DNA of 64,000 nucleotides, taken from assembly GCF_019649055.1 (NCBI RefSeq), contig NW_026570301.1, positions 591,664 to 655,663 on the forward strand, written 5' to 3'. This stretch comes from Paramacrobiotus metropolitanus (Eukaryota; Tardigrada; Eutardigrada; Parachela; Macrobiotidae). Position numbers and translations under genes: made by a program. Below the pieces are notes generated by a model. That model had not been told where the DNA came from, did no database searches, and worked only from the letters and a program-made list of their open reading frames with translations. Below are positions 43,709 to 55,700 of this stretch, in pieces; the first letter of the stretch is position 1; every line of letters starts with the position of its first letter.

Positions 43709-46700
43709 ATGGCTTCCAAAACAAAAGATAGCAAAGTATGCCTGATAATTATCGATGGATGGGGATTATCTGACGAAAAAAATGGTATATTTTTTTTGTT
43801 ACGCTCATATGCTTCTGCGCTGCCTAATTGCAGTGGTGTAAACTAACGCTTCAATTTTCTTGAAGGGAATGCCGTAGCGAGCGCACATACTCCAGTTCTA
43901 ACTGAGTTATCGAAAGACAAAGAACGTTATACCACATTAGAGGCATCCGGGCTAGCTGTGGGACTTCCGCGTGGTCTGATGGGGAATAGCGAAGTCGGTC
44001 ATCTGAACATTGGAGCGGGACGAATTGTTTTTCAGGTGTGGTCGTTCTTGTAGGATTAGTAATTTTCTATTAATTTTATAAAGCGACTCTTTTCCTTGAT
44101 AAAAGTTGACTACGTTTTGTCCTCTGTGACCGCTCGCTGCAGCCGGCGTTAGGGCGTTTGTCACCGGCAGAACAGTTTTAGAGAATGGTTTTCGAAGCAT
44201 CAACCATCAACCCGTTTGTTTACCTTTCTGCAGGTGGCCGACGTTTTCTTGATTTTGGGAGCATTTAGTAAATTATCTCTTAAAGCAGACTTGAGCATGT
44301 ACACTTGCTTTACCCGAGCAATAAATTTAAAAGATTTCAGGCTTTTGCTGATTAGAACATCAGATTGATACTGTACTCGGTGTACTGGTACATACTGTGG
44401 CATTCACTCCAGTGATTACAGGGAAGTAGTTCGAATGCTGTTAGAATAGAATGCTTGACTGGAGTGCACAACTTTCATATTCCTGCTTCTAGGATATTGT
44501 TCGGATAAGTCTGGACGTCGAAAATCATAAAATTGAACGGAACCTTGAATTTGTTAAAGCCTGTGAGCGAGCCAAATTAGCTGGCGGAAGAATTCACTTT
44601 GTTGGCCTGGTAATCTCAAGAAAATTTGTGCAGCAATGGTTAATGCACTTTGATTTCATTTAACAGTAATCTTGATTTCATGGTATTCTTTGTGCTCTCA
44701 AAAATAACCACGCTTAATTAGGCATTAATATGCTTGAATTTTGAATCTGCTTGGATTCAGTTATGCGGTAAACAGCACTTTTGCTTCCGACAACACCCTC
44801 TCCTGTAGGTGAGCGATGGCGGAGTGCATTCGCACATGGATCATCTCTTTGCCCTGCTTGATGCTGCCAAAATCAACAATGTTCAAAAAGCATTTGTTCA
44901 TTGCATTACTGATGGCCGTGATACAAGCCCAACAAGTTCTGGCAAGCATGCATTTTATTTGCAGTAAAGAAATGAATGCTTTAACCGCTGGGTTCTAGTT
45001 AGTTACTTAACGGCCTTGTCAGCGAAGATGAACGATGCCGCATATGGAGAAATTGCGACCGCCGTCGGAAGATATTATGCAATGGACCGGGACAAACGCT
45101 GGGACCGAATTAAAGTAGCATTTAATGCGTTATACAAAGGCGAAGGAGAGGTTGTGAATGATGTGAATGGCATGTTGGAGGTTTGCCTTTCACTGACTTA
45201 TTAATGAGATTTCTTCTGCATAAGTGCGGCTTCTAGTACCTTGGTCCTAGTTGATATCGCGTCATCATTCCGCTGCCGAAACGGAGCGTTTGCTAGATGA
45301 ATTTCTAACGCCTATCGTGATTCGCGGCGACAATCGGATAAAAGGTAAATAAGTAAATATTCGCTACTGTAAACAAGTAAACATTTGTTTGTTACTTATC
45401 AAAATGATGGTAAGATTGCTGCTAAAGGTCGCAGCAGAGATTTGCCAAAGAGTTTTTGCTGCACGTGAAATACTGTGAAATTTCGACATATTGAGCAATC
45501 CAAAAAGCGCTCATGGCTTTTTTAATTTGTTATTACCATAGCCTTCGCCTTGTTTTTTCCAGACGGCGATACTGTGATCTTCTTTAATTTCCGTTCGGAT
45601 AGAATGCGACAGATAGTCGAGACTTTTGGCCTAGAAAGAAACTTTCCCACTGATGTGCACCCGCGGGACCTTGTAAATTTTGTTTATTGGTCATGATGAC
45701 AATGTAATTGCTCAGTCAAGTGCAATACCAAGTTTACTAAGACTGTTTTATTTGCGCATTTAGTATATAGCCTGCATGACGCAGTACAATTCAGACTGGA
45801 GATTTCCATTGCTATACACCCCAGTAAAAGTGCAGTGCACATTACCAGACTGGATATCGTCCAAGAATCTATGGCAGTTTCATTGTGCAGGTTTGCTTTA
45901 CCTTATTTTATTAACTTGAAAAAGACAATTATTTTAATTGAAACGTGATTTTCAGAAACCGAAAAATACGCTCATGTAACGTTCTTCTTCAATGGTGGAA
46001 AAGAAAAACAAGTGATGCGCGAAGACCGGGTTTTGGTAGAATCACCGAAAGTTGCAACCTACGACATGCAGCCAGAAATGAGCTGCTTTGGTGTTGCTGA
46101 TAAAGTGGGTGCTTAATGGTTTTTTCACAGACAGTATGAAGAAAAAAAGTAGTTCAAGCGCACCAACACCTGGATCCCCAGGTCAAAGTATTTGAAACCT
46201 TCTTCGCGACCAAATTTGATCCCGAACCACTCATAATTATACCAATTTATTTTGGCAAATTGCCAAATGGTGCGATCTAGCAATGGTGGGCTTGAAGCAT
46301 CCAGAGATTTGCGTCTTTCGTAAAATGCTTCGGAACATTGGGACAGCGTTACCAACGCCTTACTGGCAGTTTTTAATTTTAATTTCCTATCTGCGTAGGT
46401 GATTGATGCTCTTGTATCAGGAAAATATGCTTTCGTCATGTGCAACCTGGCGCCTCCAGATATGGTGGGCCATACAGGAAACTATGAGGCAACGGTGAAA
46501 GCTGTAGAAGCAACTGGTTTGTATTTTAAGAAGAAACTTGATATTTTAAGAAGTCCACGAGTTTCACATAAAATTTTGTCTGGTAATGTGAACATGTTAT
46601 TTACTGAGATGCTAATGCCTTTTTATCGAGCTTAGACTGTGCCATTGGAAAAATCTTCGAAGCTTGCAAAAAGTCCGGTTACGTATTGGTGATAACGGCC

Positions 46701-46996
46701 GATCATGGAAATGCTGAACAGATGGTTGAGAAAAATAATGAGCCTCACACGGCGCACACAACTAACAAAGGTAAGTATGAAAGTATGATTATTATTGCAA
46801 TTCTTGAGCAAGTGTTTGCGCCTAATTCTGTCTTTCCACAGTGCCTTTCATTCTGTGCAACACGAAGCGGAAGTTTCGTCAGATAAAACATTCAGCAGCT
46901 CTGTGTGATATTGCTCCGACTATCCTGGACCTTATGTGCTTGGAGAAGCCGGCTGAGATGGGAGGCCAGTCTCTCTTGGAGAGTGGCAAAGGTTGA
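43709..46996 (+). CDS. ipgm-1: Cofactor-independent phosphoglycerate mutase (iPGM)
   Basis: Twelve exons: 43709-43784, 43866-44035, 44493-44609, 44809-44941, 44999-45180, 45251-45344, 45563-45672, 45764-45890, 45956-46104, 46399-46516, 46636-46770 and 46842-46996. They sum to 1566 bases, 521 residues, the usual length. All phases agree. The intron at 44942-44998 has a GC donor (GCAAGC). The enzyme interconverts 3- and 2-phosphoglycerate in glycolysis using a phosphoserine and Mn. Motifs: IIIDGWG with metal Asp 16, [15 protein letters not shown] with catalytic Ser 67, [33 protein letters not shown], and the late metal motifs [10 protein letters not shown] and TADHGNAE. It is an alkaline-phosphatase-superfamily enzyme unrelated to the 2,3-BPG-dependent mutase of vertebrates. 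The gene meets the next one (47164-47607) tail to tail. Confidence 0.96.
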
Positions 46997-47163
46997 GCTG
47001 GAAACGGATATCGTGCATGAAATCGCGGTCCTTTTTCTGGTTGTTTCAAATGTTTGCCTCTTTTTGTAAACAGTGATCATTGAAAAGATTTTCTTCTCGA
47101 TGATGTTAACGATTTTTGTTCCTGCACGTCGCTTGACTCCATGGCACAGTCGAGCGAAAGGTT

Positions 47164-47607
47164 CTAGGAAAAACCAAAGTTATACTCTGACTCACAGTGT
47201 TCCATAATGTAAAACAGTACGGCGTCCTCATCTTCCAGATCCTCGTCGTCGTCATTTGTAAAAACTGGTGCTTGGGTATAAGAAGCCGTATGATGCATGG
47301 CAAGATTATTGCAAGCTTGGCGGGCTTTAGAGTTTAGAAATTTTGACCTTTCATGTAGATTTCCAAACGATATTTGAGCGTCTTGAATAACTTCGCTGGC
47401 AAAGGATCCACGATTTCCCCGCAGCCGTTCTTGCTTCTGAGCTTTTAAATAATAAAGTACAACGAGCAGCGACAAGCAGCCAATGATGAGTGATGGTAGT
47501 GCAGTTAACATCCAAGGCCATATGTGATGCCGATCAAAAGGTATGCTTGGCAGTGCACCAAGGCCTTCCAAGGCGGTTTTGTCTTCGCTTCTTTCCGCAT
47601 CCAGCAT
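47164..47607 (-). CDS. Single-pass membrane protein, acidic C-terminus
   Basis: ATG at 47607, single exon, 147 codons. A charged 30-residue N-terminus is followed by one membrane segment at about residues 33-54 (ALPSLIIGCLSLLVVLYYL), a basic juxtamembrane stretch (KAQKQERLRGNRG) and a C-terminal region with an acidic run (DDDEDLEDED). By the positive-inside rule the C-terminus is cytosolic. No signal peptide and no family recognised. It lies tail to tail with the mutase gene, about 170 bases from its stop. Confidence 0.55.
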   Translation of the reverse strand: MLDAERSEDKTALEGLGALPSIPFDRHHIWPWMLTALPSLIIGCLSLLVVLYYLKAQKQERLRGNRGSFASEVIQDAQISFGNLHERSKFLNSKARQACNNLAMHHTASYTQAPVFTNDDDEDLEDEDAVLFYIMEHCESEYNFGFS

Positions 47608-49170
47608 TTTTCCGAGTTTGTAGTTTTTTTTATTATTGTGGTCGTGATCAAGTGTACAAGAAAGACAAATCTATCAAAACAGCAAAACCGACGAGTTTTT
47701 GTCACTTTGATAGCTGAAGAAAGCTTTTGACGCTTTGTTTCCGATAACTGGAAACATCTCAAGTCTACAGTGCAACCCGTGTTTGCCTTCCGGACGAAAA
47801 GCCAATTATGAAACGCTTTTCAGAAATCAGTCCAGGATTCCACGAATCTTATGATTTCATGCCATATGATCTTCTTTCAGTAAAATTCAATTATGGAAGA
47901 GTGCTAGTACGCCAGGAGCAGCTTATTTTTCCACGACGGCAACAAGTTCCATACCCCGAGGTCTCCCTTATAACGACTGACATTGCGGTAACACAAAGTA
48001 TAATCAGCCTTCAAGGCATAAAGCGTTTTTGCAGTTAAAGCTCTCGGTTTGCGCTAGAAAAAGATCCGAGTAAGAGCAACTCTTTAGGTTATTTTACCAA
48101 GCGACTAAACACGGAATAATTCTGATAAAGTTATGCATTAGGTGGATAAATGAAAAAATAATACTGTACTGAACGGAACCTTTAATAAGTATCGAAGTAA
48201 AAGTACAAACTAAAGTACCAGAACGGATGAAGGATGGTGGAAATCAATGAGACCAAACCATTACAGCTCCTTGGGGGCAAATGCCCACTCACGCACCCCG
48301 ATGTTAGGGGGCCAGTTATCGGGGGTGAACATACTGTACTACAACATTTGCGTTTTATAGTAAAAATATCAAGAATTTTGTTTATTTTTCATGCGTTGTA
48401 AAAGCGGAGTTGTGTAAGTGCAATAAAATGAAAAAACTTTTTGTAGAGAATCTAGTTTGCTGTATATGTACTGATCCACATAGCAAAGTTGTCATATAAG
48501 TAGTAAAAAGTAATACAATTCTGCTTTTTGAATCTTCCGACCCTTAGTGCTTTACGGTGTTACAACCTGTAGTCTTTAAAACCACTTCTGTGCACCGTTA
48601 ATGCATTACTTATGGAGAGATCACATTTATATCAGCCAGCATAAGAAAACGCGGTACATGTACGGAAATCGAGCCAATCATCACATTAGCCCGCATTATC
48701 TGAGCCGCCGAAACTGGGCGCACTTTTTCTTTATTCGGCGGCGGCGGTTTATATGTTATGTGAAGCGGGCTCCAGGTAGAGATTATTGTAAGAGCAAAAA
48801 CACCTGTACAACTTTGAGTTCTTGCAAACAAACCAATCTGAAGAAAACTAGCACCACACTAGATCGATCGTAGCCCAAAACTTCGTTAGCTAATTTTCGA
48901 AACGAAACAGCACCAGGTTCAGACTTCACGTGAGACATTGTAAAACTTCAATAGCCGAGAAAGCGAATGGCAAAGTACATACTGCCTGCTCATCCAAGCA
49001 CCAAGGTTAGCAAAGGATTGTCACAAATTTAGCAAGAAAATTATATCGACGATAAAATTCCATTCACAAAAATTTCGGTAGTGCCTTCGACATGCACGTT
49101 TCTAAACTTTTTGTCTTTAGTAGTTGTTTATTTACTATAACTGCATTCTTTTCAAACAAAAAAACTGAAT
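47608..49170. other. Intergenic; one possible plus-strand exon
   Basis: An ATG at 47808 opens about 60 protein-like codons (FHESYDFMPYDLL, IFPRRQQVPYPEVS) up to a possible donor GTAACA near 47989. No following exon could be placed. A G-rich hairpin lies at 48294-48327 (CACCCCGAT against ATCGGGGGTG). The remainder is AT-rich with nothing recognised. Confidence 0.35.
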
Positions 49171-49543
49171 TTATATGGGAAATTTTTCCCGCCGAACAGC
49201 GGATACTTTCATGGCATGGTTGCTATGTTTTAGATATGTACATAATGTTTTCGTATTATCTTTGTATTTTCTAATCTTGTTGGTGGCTCGCTGCAGCAAA
49301 TAGGATATTAGTTCTGCGTTTTCAGCTTTTGACCGCTGCGTTATAGGATTTTCGGTAAATCGTGGCTGGAAATCCGTTTCAGTCAAACCGTCTTCTCCAT
49401 TTTTTAAGCTTGGGATCGTTGGGGATAGACAAGGGTCTTTTGGCAAGTAGTGCTTAGTTGGCATGCCTAGTTCTTTTATAGTTAGCTTGCCTTCGGGTCC
49501 ACTGGTATCAACAGCACACCTATGTATGGAGCATTCACCAGCA
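49171..49543 (-). CDS. Probable terminal exon of an unrecognised gene
   Basis: Minus strand. The frame follows a good acceptor (TATATCTGCAG, AG at 49544-49545 on the plus strand) and runs to a stop at 49171-49173. The sequence is coding-like: ECSIHRCAVDTSGPEG, a Pro/Lys-rich middle and a charged helix (AENAELISYLLQRATNK). Upstream exons could not be placed; a minus-strand frame at 50134-50442 (FTEAVARLKDAIDLSDC) may belong to the same gene. Confidence 0.35.
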
Positions 49544-51405
49544 CTGCAGATATAAGTAACAGTTCGTATTAATTTTAATTTTGACACCAGTTCGATAGAG
49601 TTATATAGCACTTAAGCTGTAGCTCAAGGCTGTAGCAAACATGAAAACTGTAAACCAGTTATGCCGATTGATATTCCAGCTGAGAATCCGATGGCTATGT
49701 AACTGTAGTAAACTGCTGCTTTGCAGAAGTTGCATTACACTCTACAAAAATTTAATTGCTTCACTAAATCTTATGTTGCCAATATCGAATCAAGTAAAGT
49801 TTTGACGACGTTTATTAGCTTTTAACTGAACAGATTTGCTGCCCGCAATCGCTAGCAATGAAGCGGGGTTACCTTGGCAGTTTTTTGGGAGTCGCACCCG
49901 TTTTGCAAACAGCTTTCTCACCGCTGTTTGTCGTCTGCAATGAGCGGATCCTGCTATTTGGGGAACGGAATTGCGAGATTGCTGGTTTCCTCTGTAGAAT
50001 AGCTTGTAGGTTATACATCAGCTAAAAGCACTTAAGTATTCTTAGCGCACTAACACTGTCTACCTAGGATTAAACTTAAGAACACCTTTCTCCTGAATCA
50101 AACCAATCACAGTAGCATTATTAGAGTCATTCCCTAACTGCATACAGAGAACGACCGATTTCTTTTGCACCCGTAATAATGTGAATGGGCGAAGAAAGGC
50201 TTGACCGGGAGGAAAGAAGTTATGAAATCGACACAATCGGATAAATCTATAGCGTCCTTGAGGCGTGCAACCGCTTCAGTAAAAGAAATACAGTAAGTGC
50301 GCGAAGTCGGCAGGATGTAAAAGGTGCCAGTGGCGCCTACTATTGGCAACTGCATGGCACTAAACATCTGCCAATACGCGTTTGGCAAGCGGTTAACCCT
50401 GGATCGTCGTCGACAGAATTTGTGTGAGATAATTCTGCACACACAGCTAATATGATATTAACTCTATGGTAATCGCCTGGCAGCGGTTAAAATCTCTTCG
50501 GCTACTTTGCTTCTTCTTCCTCTTTATTAACTACAGATGAGGCGTTAGTCTGAAGAATTTAGAATTAAGCTGTACAACTGAATTGAGAGAAAGTCTACTA
50601 TTTCTGGGCCTCACCGCAGGAGCTCACATCTGTAGCTTCCGAATTTCAAGCTCTGTATTTTGGCGCATACCACGTCGGGCACAAAGCTACGAGTATTTTG
50701 CTGCAGTAAACGCGGCGAGACAGCTTTTGGTTGTGCCACACAGTGCACACACTGCAGTGAAAAAGCCTGGGCTTTTGTTTTAAAAAAATACCTGAGTAGC
50801 TTATAAAAACAAAAACAGCCTTAAAAAACAAAAAAAAAACAAAAGTAACAAAACTTCATAAAAAAAACCCAGCACATAAACCCTAGAAAGGATAGCCTAA
50901 TGAATTTTGAATGCACGTACTGTACTTAAACAATCAATGTCCTTTTCACGAATGCGCCGGCCTGGGTCATACAAAATGTCAACGCTTTTCAACCATTTCC
51001 AAGCGAACACAGTTGTTTACATTATTACGCTAAAATCATCTCAAACGGATTACAAATTATCGGCAACTGCTCATTTTACCGCTTGTTAGCAAACCGTAAG
51101 TCACGATGGGAATTTTCAGTGTTGCTGCCACCTTATACGCTCCCCGTAACGCAAAGTCCTTATAAAGCAGTGACATACCGGTGGGTTTTCAACATTCTGC
51201 AACCTGCAGCCGTTAGTTCGTAAAATATGGTAGTCGGAAGCGACCTTCTTGATTGCTCTTAAAGTTCCTGCCGAGCAGAACCGCCTAAAAATAGATTTAA
51301 GCAATTTGAGATTGTTGTGTTTAATCAAATAAAAACCAAGCGTATAATAAGCATGGGATTACCGGGCCGGTTGATATGTTTTGGGATTATTTTTAGGCAC
51401 GACGT
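49544..51405. other. Mostly non-coding, possible exon on the minus strand
   Basis: The minus-strand frame at 50134-50442 is the only stretch with coding-like sequence. An A/T-rich patch at 50770-50860 contains inverted runs (GCTTTTGTTTT against AAAACAAAAA). Nothing else is recognised. Confidence 0.35.
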
Positions 51406-52804
51406 CTAGCGGCTGTATGCTTTTTTGGTCCGGCAGTTTTGGAGATGTGGAATTGCTGAAAAATGTATAATATGAGCTACATATATGTGATCATATAAGC
51501 GATATCGGAACGATAACGATACTGGGCCCAGATAAAGAATGCGATTAACTCACCAAATGATTTGTAGCAAAAACTCACTCAAGTCCATCTTCAGCTCTTT
51601 CATGCACTTGGCAATTTGAATGTTCAGTTTGGTCGCCGTTCGTTTTTCCGAATGATGAAAGGCCTTTTGCAGTTCATGAAGTTTGAGCGCGAGTTGCTCG
51701 CAATCAAGTCTCAATGCAGACGTAGCAGAAGCAGTCTCTTGAAAGCTTCATTGTCATTAATTTTTAGTTTATACTATTCAGGACATTGTATTTACCGAGG
51801 TATTTGCCAGCAAGGGCATGATAATGCATCCACTGTTTTGCAGGTCTGTACTCCCCACCAACAACTGGTACTTTTCTGTCCAAGCACATTGTTTGTTTCT
51901 CAAGATATTCACGGCCTTTGTGCACTTCATCAGTCGACTTTACAAGACAGCCAATCGACAGGCCGGCTGAAGATTCTCTGTCGTCCACTGAAACTGTTGT
52001 ATTACAGGAAAAATTTGAAACCGCTTTCTGGTTTCTCGTAGAGAGTAGTTGCTCTTGCTTTATTTTGTGGCGTTCTTTCCATCCATCAGGAAGCTTGTCT
52101 TTGACAATAGTCGGCTCATTTAGATTATACTTTGTCTCGTGTTTGGATCGGAATTTCCGATTAGGCATGCGCGTAACGAACGTCAAATTTCTAGTTAACG
52201 GCGTGGGCGTGGATCGGGTTTGGATCAGGCACTTGTCGAGAGGAACTTCTCGAGCGATCGTTGTAGATGTTGCATGGTGTTCCCGTTTTGCAGACTTATG
52301 CAAGAGCAGTTCTTGAACGCGGCGGTGATGATCTCTCCAGTCTTCCTTCAGCACGTCCGGTGGTTTTGGCTCTGCTAATGATGCGTACATTTCGTGATTT
52401 ACAATCCTCAATTTAGGATAGCGGCGAACCAGGAGTCGTCTGGCAGTGTGCAGCGTAGGCCAGCCTCTGTTGATGAAGGCTTCAGGAGGCCAGCGAATGG
52501 CATGGGGAGTATGCGGATCCGTGACGACATTCTTGCTACATAAGGCGCTGGCTGGGCCGACAGACAGATTTTGCGTTGTATTCCCCTTCGCAACAAAACG
52601 CAGCCGAGCACTGCGCGATATCACATCCCATAACGACGGGGGTTTTGGAAGAAACATGTGCGGGCGGTATTTGGATAACAACACGAAATGTCGAGCGTTT
52701 CTAGAAAAGAGAACCGGAATTTTGCTTTCTCTTACAAGGAACGAAAGACTTCGACGTGGTCGATTTACCCAAGCGTGACCAGCCCTGAGTTTTGGTATTT
52801 GCAT
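51406..52804 (-). CDS. Unrecognised basic protein with C-terminal coiled coil
   Basis: Minus strand, three exons: 51796-52804, 51579-51737 and 51406-51455, total 1218 bases, 405 residues. Junctions are GTAAAT/TTCAAG and GTGAGT/TTTCAG and phases agree. ATG 52804 lies two bases after a pyrimidine tract ending in CCAG, so an upstream non-coding exon is likely. The first 330 residues are basic, Pro- and Arg-rich with short motifs (RWPPEAFINRGWPTLH, DVLKEDWRDHHRR). The second exon encodes a helical, coiled-coil-like stretch (EQLALKLHELQKAF). No membrane span or signal peptide. I do not recognise the family. The composition resembles ciliary or sperm-tail microtubule proteins, which is a guess. Confidence 0.6.
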
Positions 52805-53426
52805 TTCTGGAGTTGAAATTGTAAAAACTAAGTAACAACTACCCACTGTGGTAGCGAGATCCAGCTAGAAAATGCTTGCGTAGACGTTTTGCTGACACAG
52901 GTTTTAAATCGTAATGTGTGTATTTGACTGTAAGCTTGAAATCACCGAAGACCTAGCGGGTTGTATAATAGAATGGCAACACTAGCGTTGGTCCTCGCTG
53001 TACAGTATGTCCTCGTATGCGAGTAGTAAACGGCGTCCCGCAAAGGGATTTTGGATTCCAGTTATCTACTGGACTTCCGGACTGCAGTTTGTGACGTCAC
53101 AATAAGTAAATAAATTCCGCAAAAAATTAAAACTAAAAATATACTTTGTATTAATAATTTACAAAAATATTACCATAGTTACTGATTAAATCGTTAGTTG
53201 TTGACTGTATCTAAATATTTACTCCTAGTTTTCTATAGTGTATAAGGAATCCCTTGACCATTGACTGTACTGTATTATTATTTGATTTATGTACGGGTAT
53301 AGTATAAAGTAGGTGAAAGCATCAAAAGCTAAAGCGGATAAGACGCATAAAACAATTACGTTATTCAGAATTTTTATATAGTTTATAAGCCCAACAGCAA
53401 AATGAAAACCAGTAAGTAATAGCTTG
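52805..53426. other. Intergenic, AT-rich
   Basis: It contains the promoter side of the gene at 51406-52804 and the 3' UTR of the next minus-strand gene. A hydrophobic open frame at 53225-53434 overlaps that UTR and looks accidental. Confidence 0.4.
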
Positions 53427-54524
53427 TTATTCATCGTCCGAGGTGCTCATTTGCGATTCGCTTTCTCCTATGTCATCCACGCGTGGGTCATCACGGACTT
53501 CCGGATGGTCACCTGACAAAATGAAATAAAACCACATTAAAAAATGAATACACATAGACAAGCTGATCACACCATGCAGCGCGTTCTTAGCCAGGTTTAT
53601 GGCAACATCCAGTTTGTTCAAAGCAGCGCTGACATCACGTCCGTTCTCAGACTGGGTCAGGTATCGGTCAGCAATGAGAGTGCTAACAGTGGACATTTCT
53701 TGGACAATGGGAAGGAACGCTTCCTGGGCTGCAATAAACTGTGAAATAAAACTTAATACAAGTCAGAGGAACTACACTTACCAATGGTCATCTTCTCAAT
53801 GTTTAGCTTTGATTTGAGATGTTCAAAGCCAGTTATCAGGGAGAGGCAGTGTTCCTTAATTTTGTCGTTATACATTGATACAGAGTTTGTCAGCTCAGTC
53901 AGTTGTTTCCACAAGGATTTGTACGCCTTGGTTCTGGCCTTAAGCTCACTTTCCGACAGCTGATCGGTAGGCACAAGTTCACTGGTCGTTCCAATGTGAG
54001 TTCGCGAATTTTTCTCCAGCAATTTCGTTTCGTCTTGTTTCTTTTGTTGTCAGCGATGATGCGTGTGATTTTCTGCGAGTAGTGTGATGGGTAATTTGAT
54101 ATTTCATCAATCCAGTAGCCCTCATCAGACGATGGCATACTGTCTGGCGGACAGGAAGCCAAAAGAGTTGCAATGCTTTCCATGTGATACTTTTCCATTG
54201 CTTGTGCAACGTCCAACAGCTTCTTCAGTATCACAATAATAGCAGTGAACATTGTTTTCTGATGGTGGTGAATGTACGCAAGGTCAAGAGCGCTCTTCTG
54301 GAACTTGCGCACCAGTTTACCCTGTAAATAAATGCAACTGATAATCAGGTTACTGCATAATAACATTTCTTACCGTCTTAGTGCGCCATTCGTCGGACTG
54401 GATGTTTAAGTACTTGGTGGTGGCCACAGCCAGTCGGTTTCTATACTTGATGCTGTAGACATTGCTATGGCTGGCAAAATCCTTAAAATATTGTGGCAGT
54501 TTCGTTGCGGGTTTTTTGGAATCC
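53427..54524 (-). CDS. Unrecognised helical (BAR-like?) protein, 5' exons not placed
   Basis: Minus strand, four downstream exons: 54374-54524, 53782-54321, 53573-53728 and 53427-53512 (stop 53427-53429). Introns are GT-AG with consistent phases. The product is almost entirely helical and charged (LPQYFKDFASHSN, KSALDLAYIHHHQ, ALNKLDVAINLAKNAL) and ends in an acidic tail (DDIGESESQMSTSDDE). This suggests a BAR-like or other helical bundle, not proven. The frame changes once inside the second of these exons at a run of four A (plus 54042-54045). A one-base error or indel there would explain it, since the other exons are clean. The first exon lies somewhere in 54530-55380. Confidence 0.6.
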
Positions 54525-55382
54525 CTAAAAGGAAGTAGACGTTAATACATACTGCCATTTCTTTTAACTTTTACTTAGGACATAAAATTAACGACTACAA
54601 CAGTGAAGTAAAACTTACAGAATTATTATGATTAAAAAACGAATATATATTCGCTGCGCGTGCCATTTGCTTATGTTATTTTAAGTGTTCATCGAAACAG
54701 AATTACCCATAACTGTGCAGTAGTTCATTTTGTTTTTTTATTTTAAGGGTATCATTTGGAGCATTTATCGTTTACGTGCGATTGTTGTTTACCACGTAAA
54801 CGACAACTGCTCCAAAAAATTTAACCCTTGTTTTTTTTGGTTAATTAGCAGGTTGATTTGAAGCAGAGAGTAGTTTGAAGTTAAATTTATCAGTCAAAGT
54901 TTTTCGTTTAATTTAAAGAGTATTTTTGGGAACATCTATCCTTTGCACGCATTTGTTGTCAGCGCGCAAACGACAGCTGCTCCAGAAAATACAGTCTTTT
55001 CTACCGGGTAATTAGTGTATCTCGATTCGGCAAATAGAAAGTAATTACGAACAAAAATTAACCGTCACAGCTTTATCTACTCGGTTGCCTAGAAAACAAA
55101 TGTCTTTCTACGACAAACGGAGAAGAAACAGCAGTGAAAGTAATCGCATAGCGAACGTCACACTGACATTAATGACTTGACTCGGTTAATTTGACATGTG
55201 TTTATATAAGCGCTCTCACACGCAAAATAGTTTACCGAGAAAGATAATGCTGTGAAACAAATTGCTGTGCAGCAAAATGCACGCACAGGATTTTGTTGAT
55301 ATAGACTGTTATAATCAAATGCGTTCTCACAGTTAAAAACTATACGTGCAAGCATTGTAACCAAACTCCTGGACATATTGTA
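54525..55382. other. Non-coding, with two related long hairpins
   Basis: Region between two divergent genes. It must contain the 5' exon(s) of the minus-strand gene and the promoter of the small plus-strand gene. Two paralogous hairpin units are at 54745-54829 and 54925-54986. Confidence 0.45.
54745..54986. repeat. Pair of diverged hairpin repeats
   Basis: Unit 1: TTGGAGCA (54756) pairs with TGCTCCAA (54808), TTTACGTG (54771) with CACGTAAA (54793), and AAGGGT (54745) with ACCCTT near the right end. Unit 2 keeps the order: TTTGCACGC (54942) against GCGCGCAAA (54962), then ACGACAGCTGCTCCA. Both are followed by GGTAATTAG or GGTTAATTAG. This looks like a tandem duplication of a hairpin element of unknown kind. 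Confidence 0.65.
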
Positions 55383-55659
55383 ATGCTCAATCATGAACAG
55401 CCGGACGCTCCCAACGACTCCGGTAAGTAAAAAAAAAATTTAATTGAGTAATACCACAAGTCAACTGCACCTTTAATTACAGGATACGATACGGATTCGG
55501 ACAGTTCCTTCAGCTCCTATGAAACAGAAGAAGAAATTGGTACCTTTTTAAAAATCCTGGCAAAAAAAACAATATTGCATATATGTATAATTTTCAGACG
55601 ATTGCGATTGTACCGAGGAGCAACGCGGTGTCAATGGAGAGTGTCGAATCACCAGCTAA
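55383..55659 (+). CDS. Small acidic protein, three exons
   Basis: Exons 55383-55422, 55483-55539 and 55598-55659 total 159 bases, 52 residues. Donors are GTAAGT and GTACCT, acceptors TTACAG and TTTCAG, and phases agree. The protein is acidic and Ser/Asp/Glu-rich (DTDSDSSFSSYETEEE) with several cysteines near the end (DDCDCTEE). Its introns point to a host gene rather than the adjacent viral element. Function unknown. Confidence 0.5.
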
Positions 55660-55700
55660 GGAAAATGGAAAAGAATTCCAAAATGAAGCTCGAGCAAAAT

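Noticed and set aside
48294-48327. G-rich hairpin as a riboswitch
   Set aside because: Only a simple 9-bp imperfect stem, with no conserved core and a eukaryotic intergenic context.
48601-48873. 90-codon plus-strand ORF
   Set aside because: His/Arg/Lys-rich with no domain; an overlapping minus frame is equally open, so likely chance.
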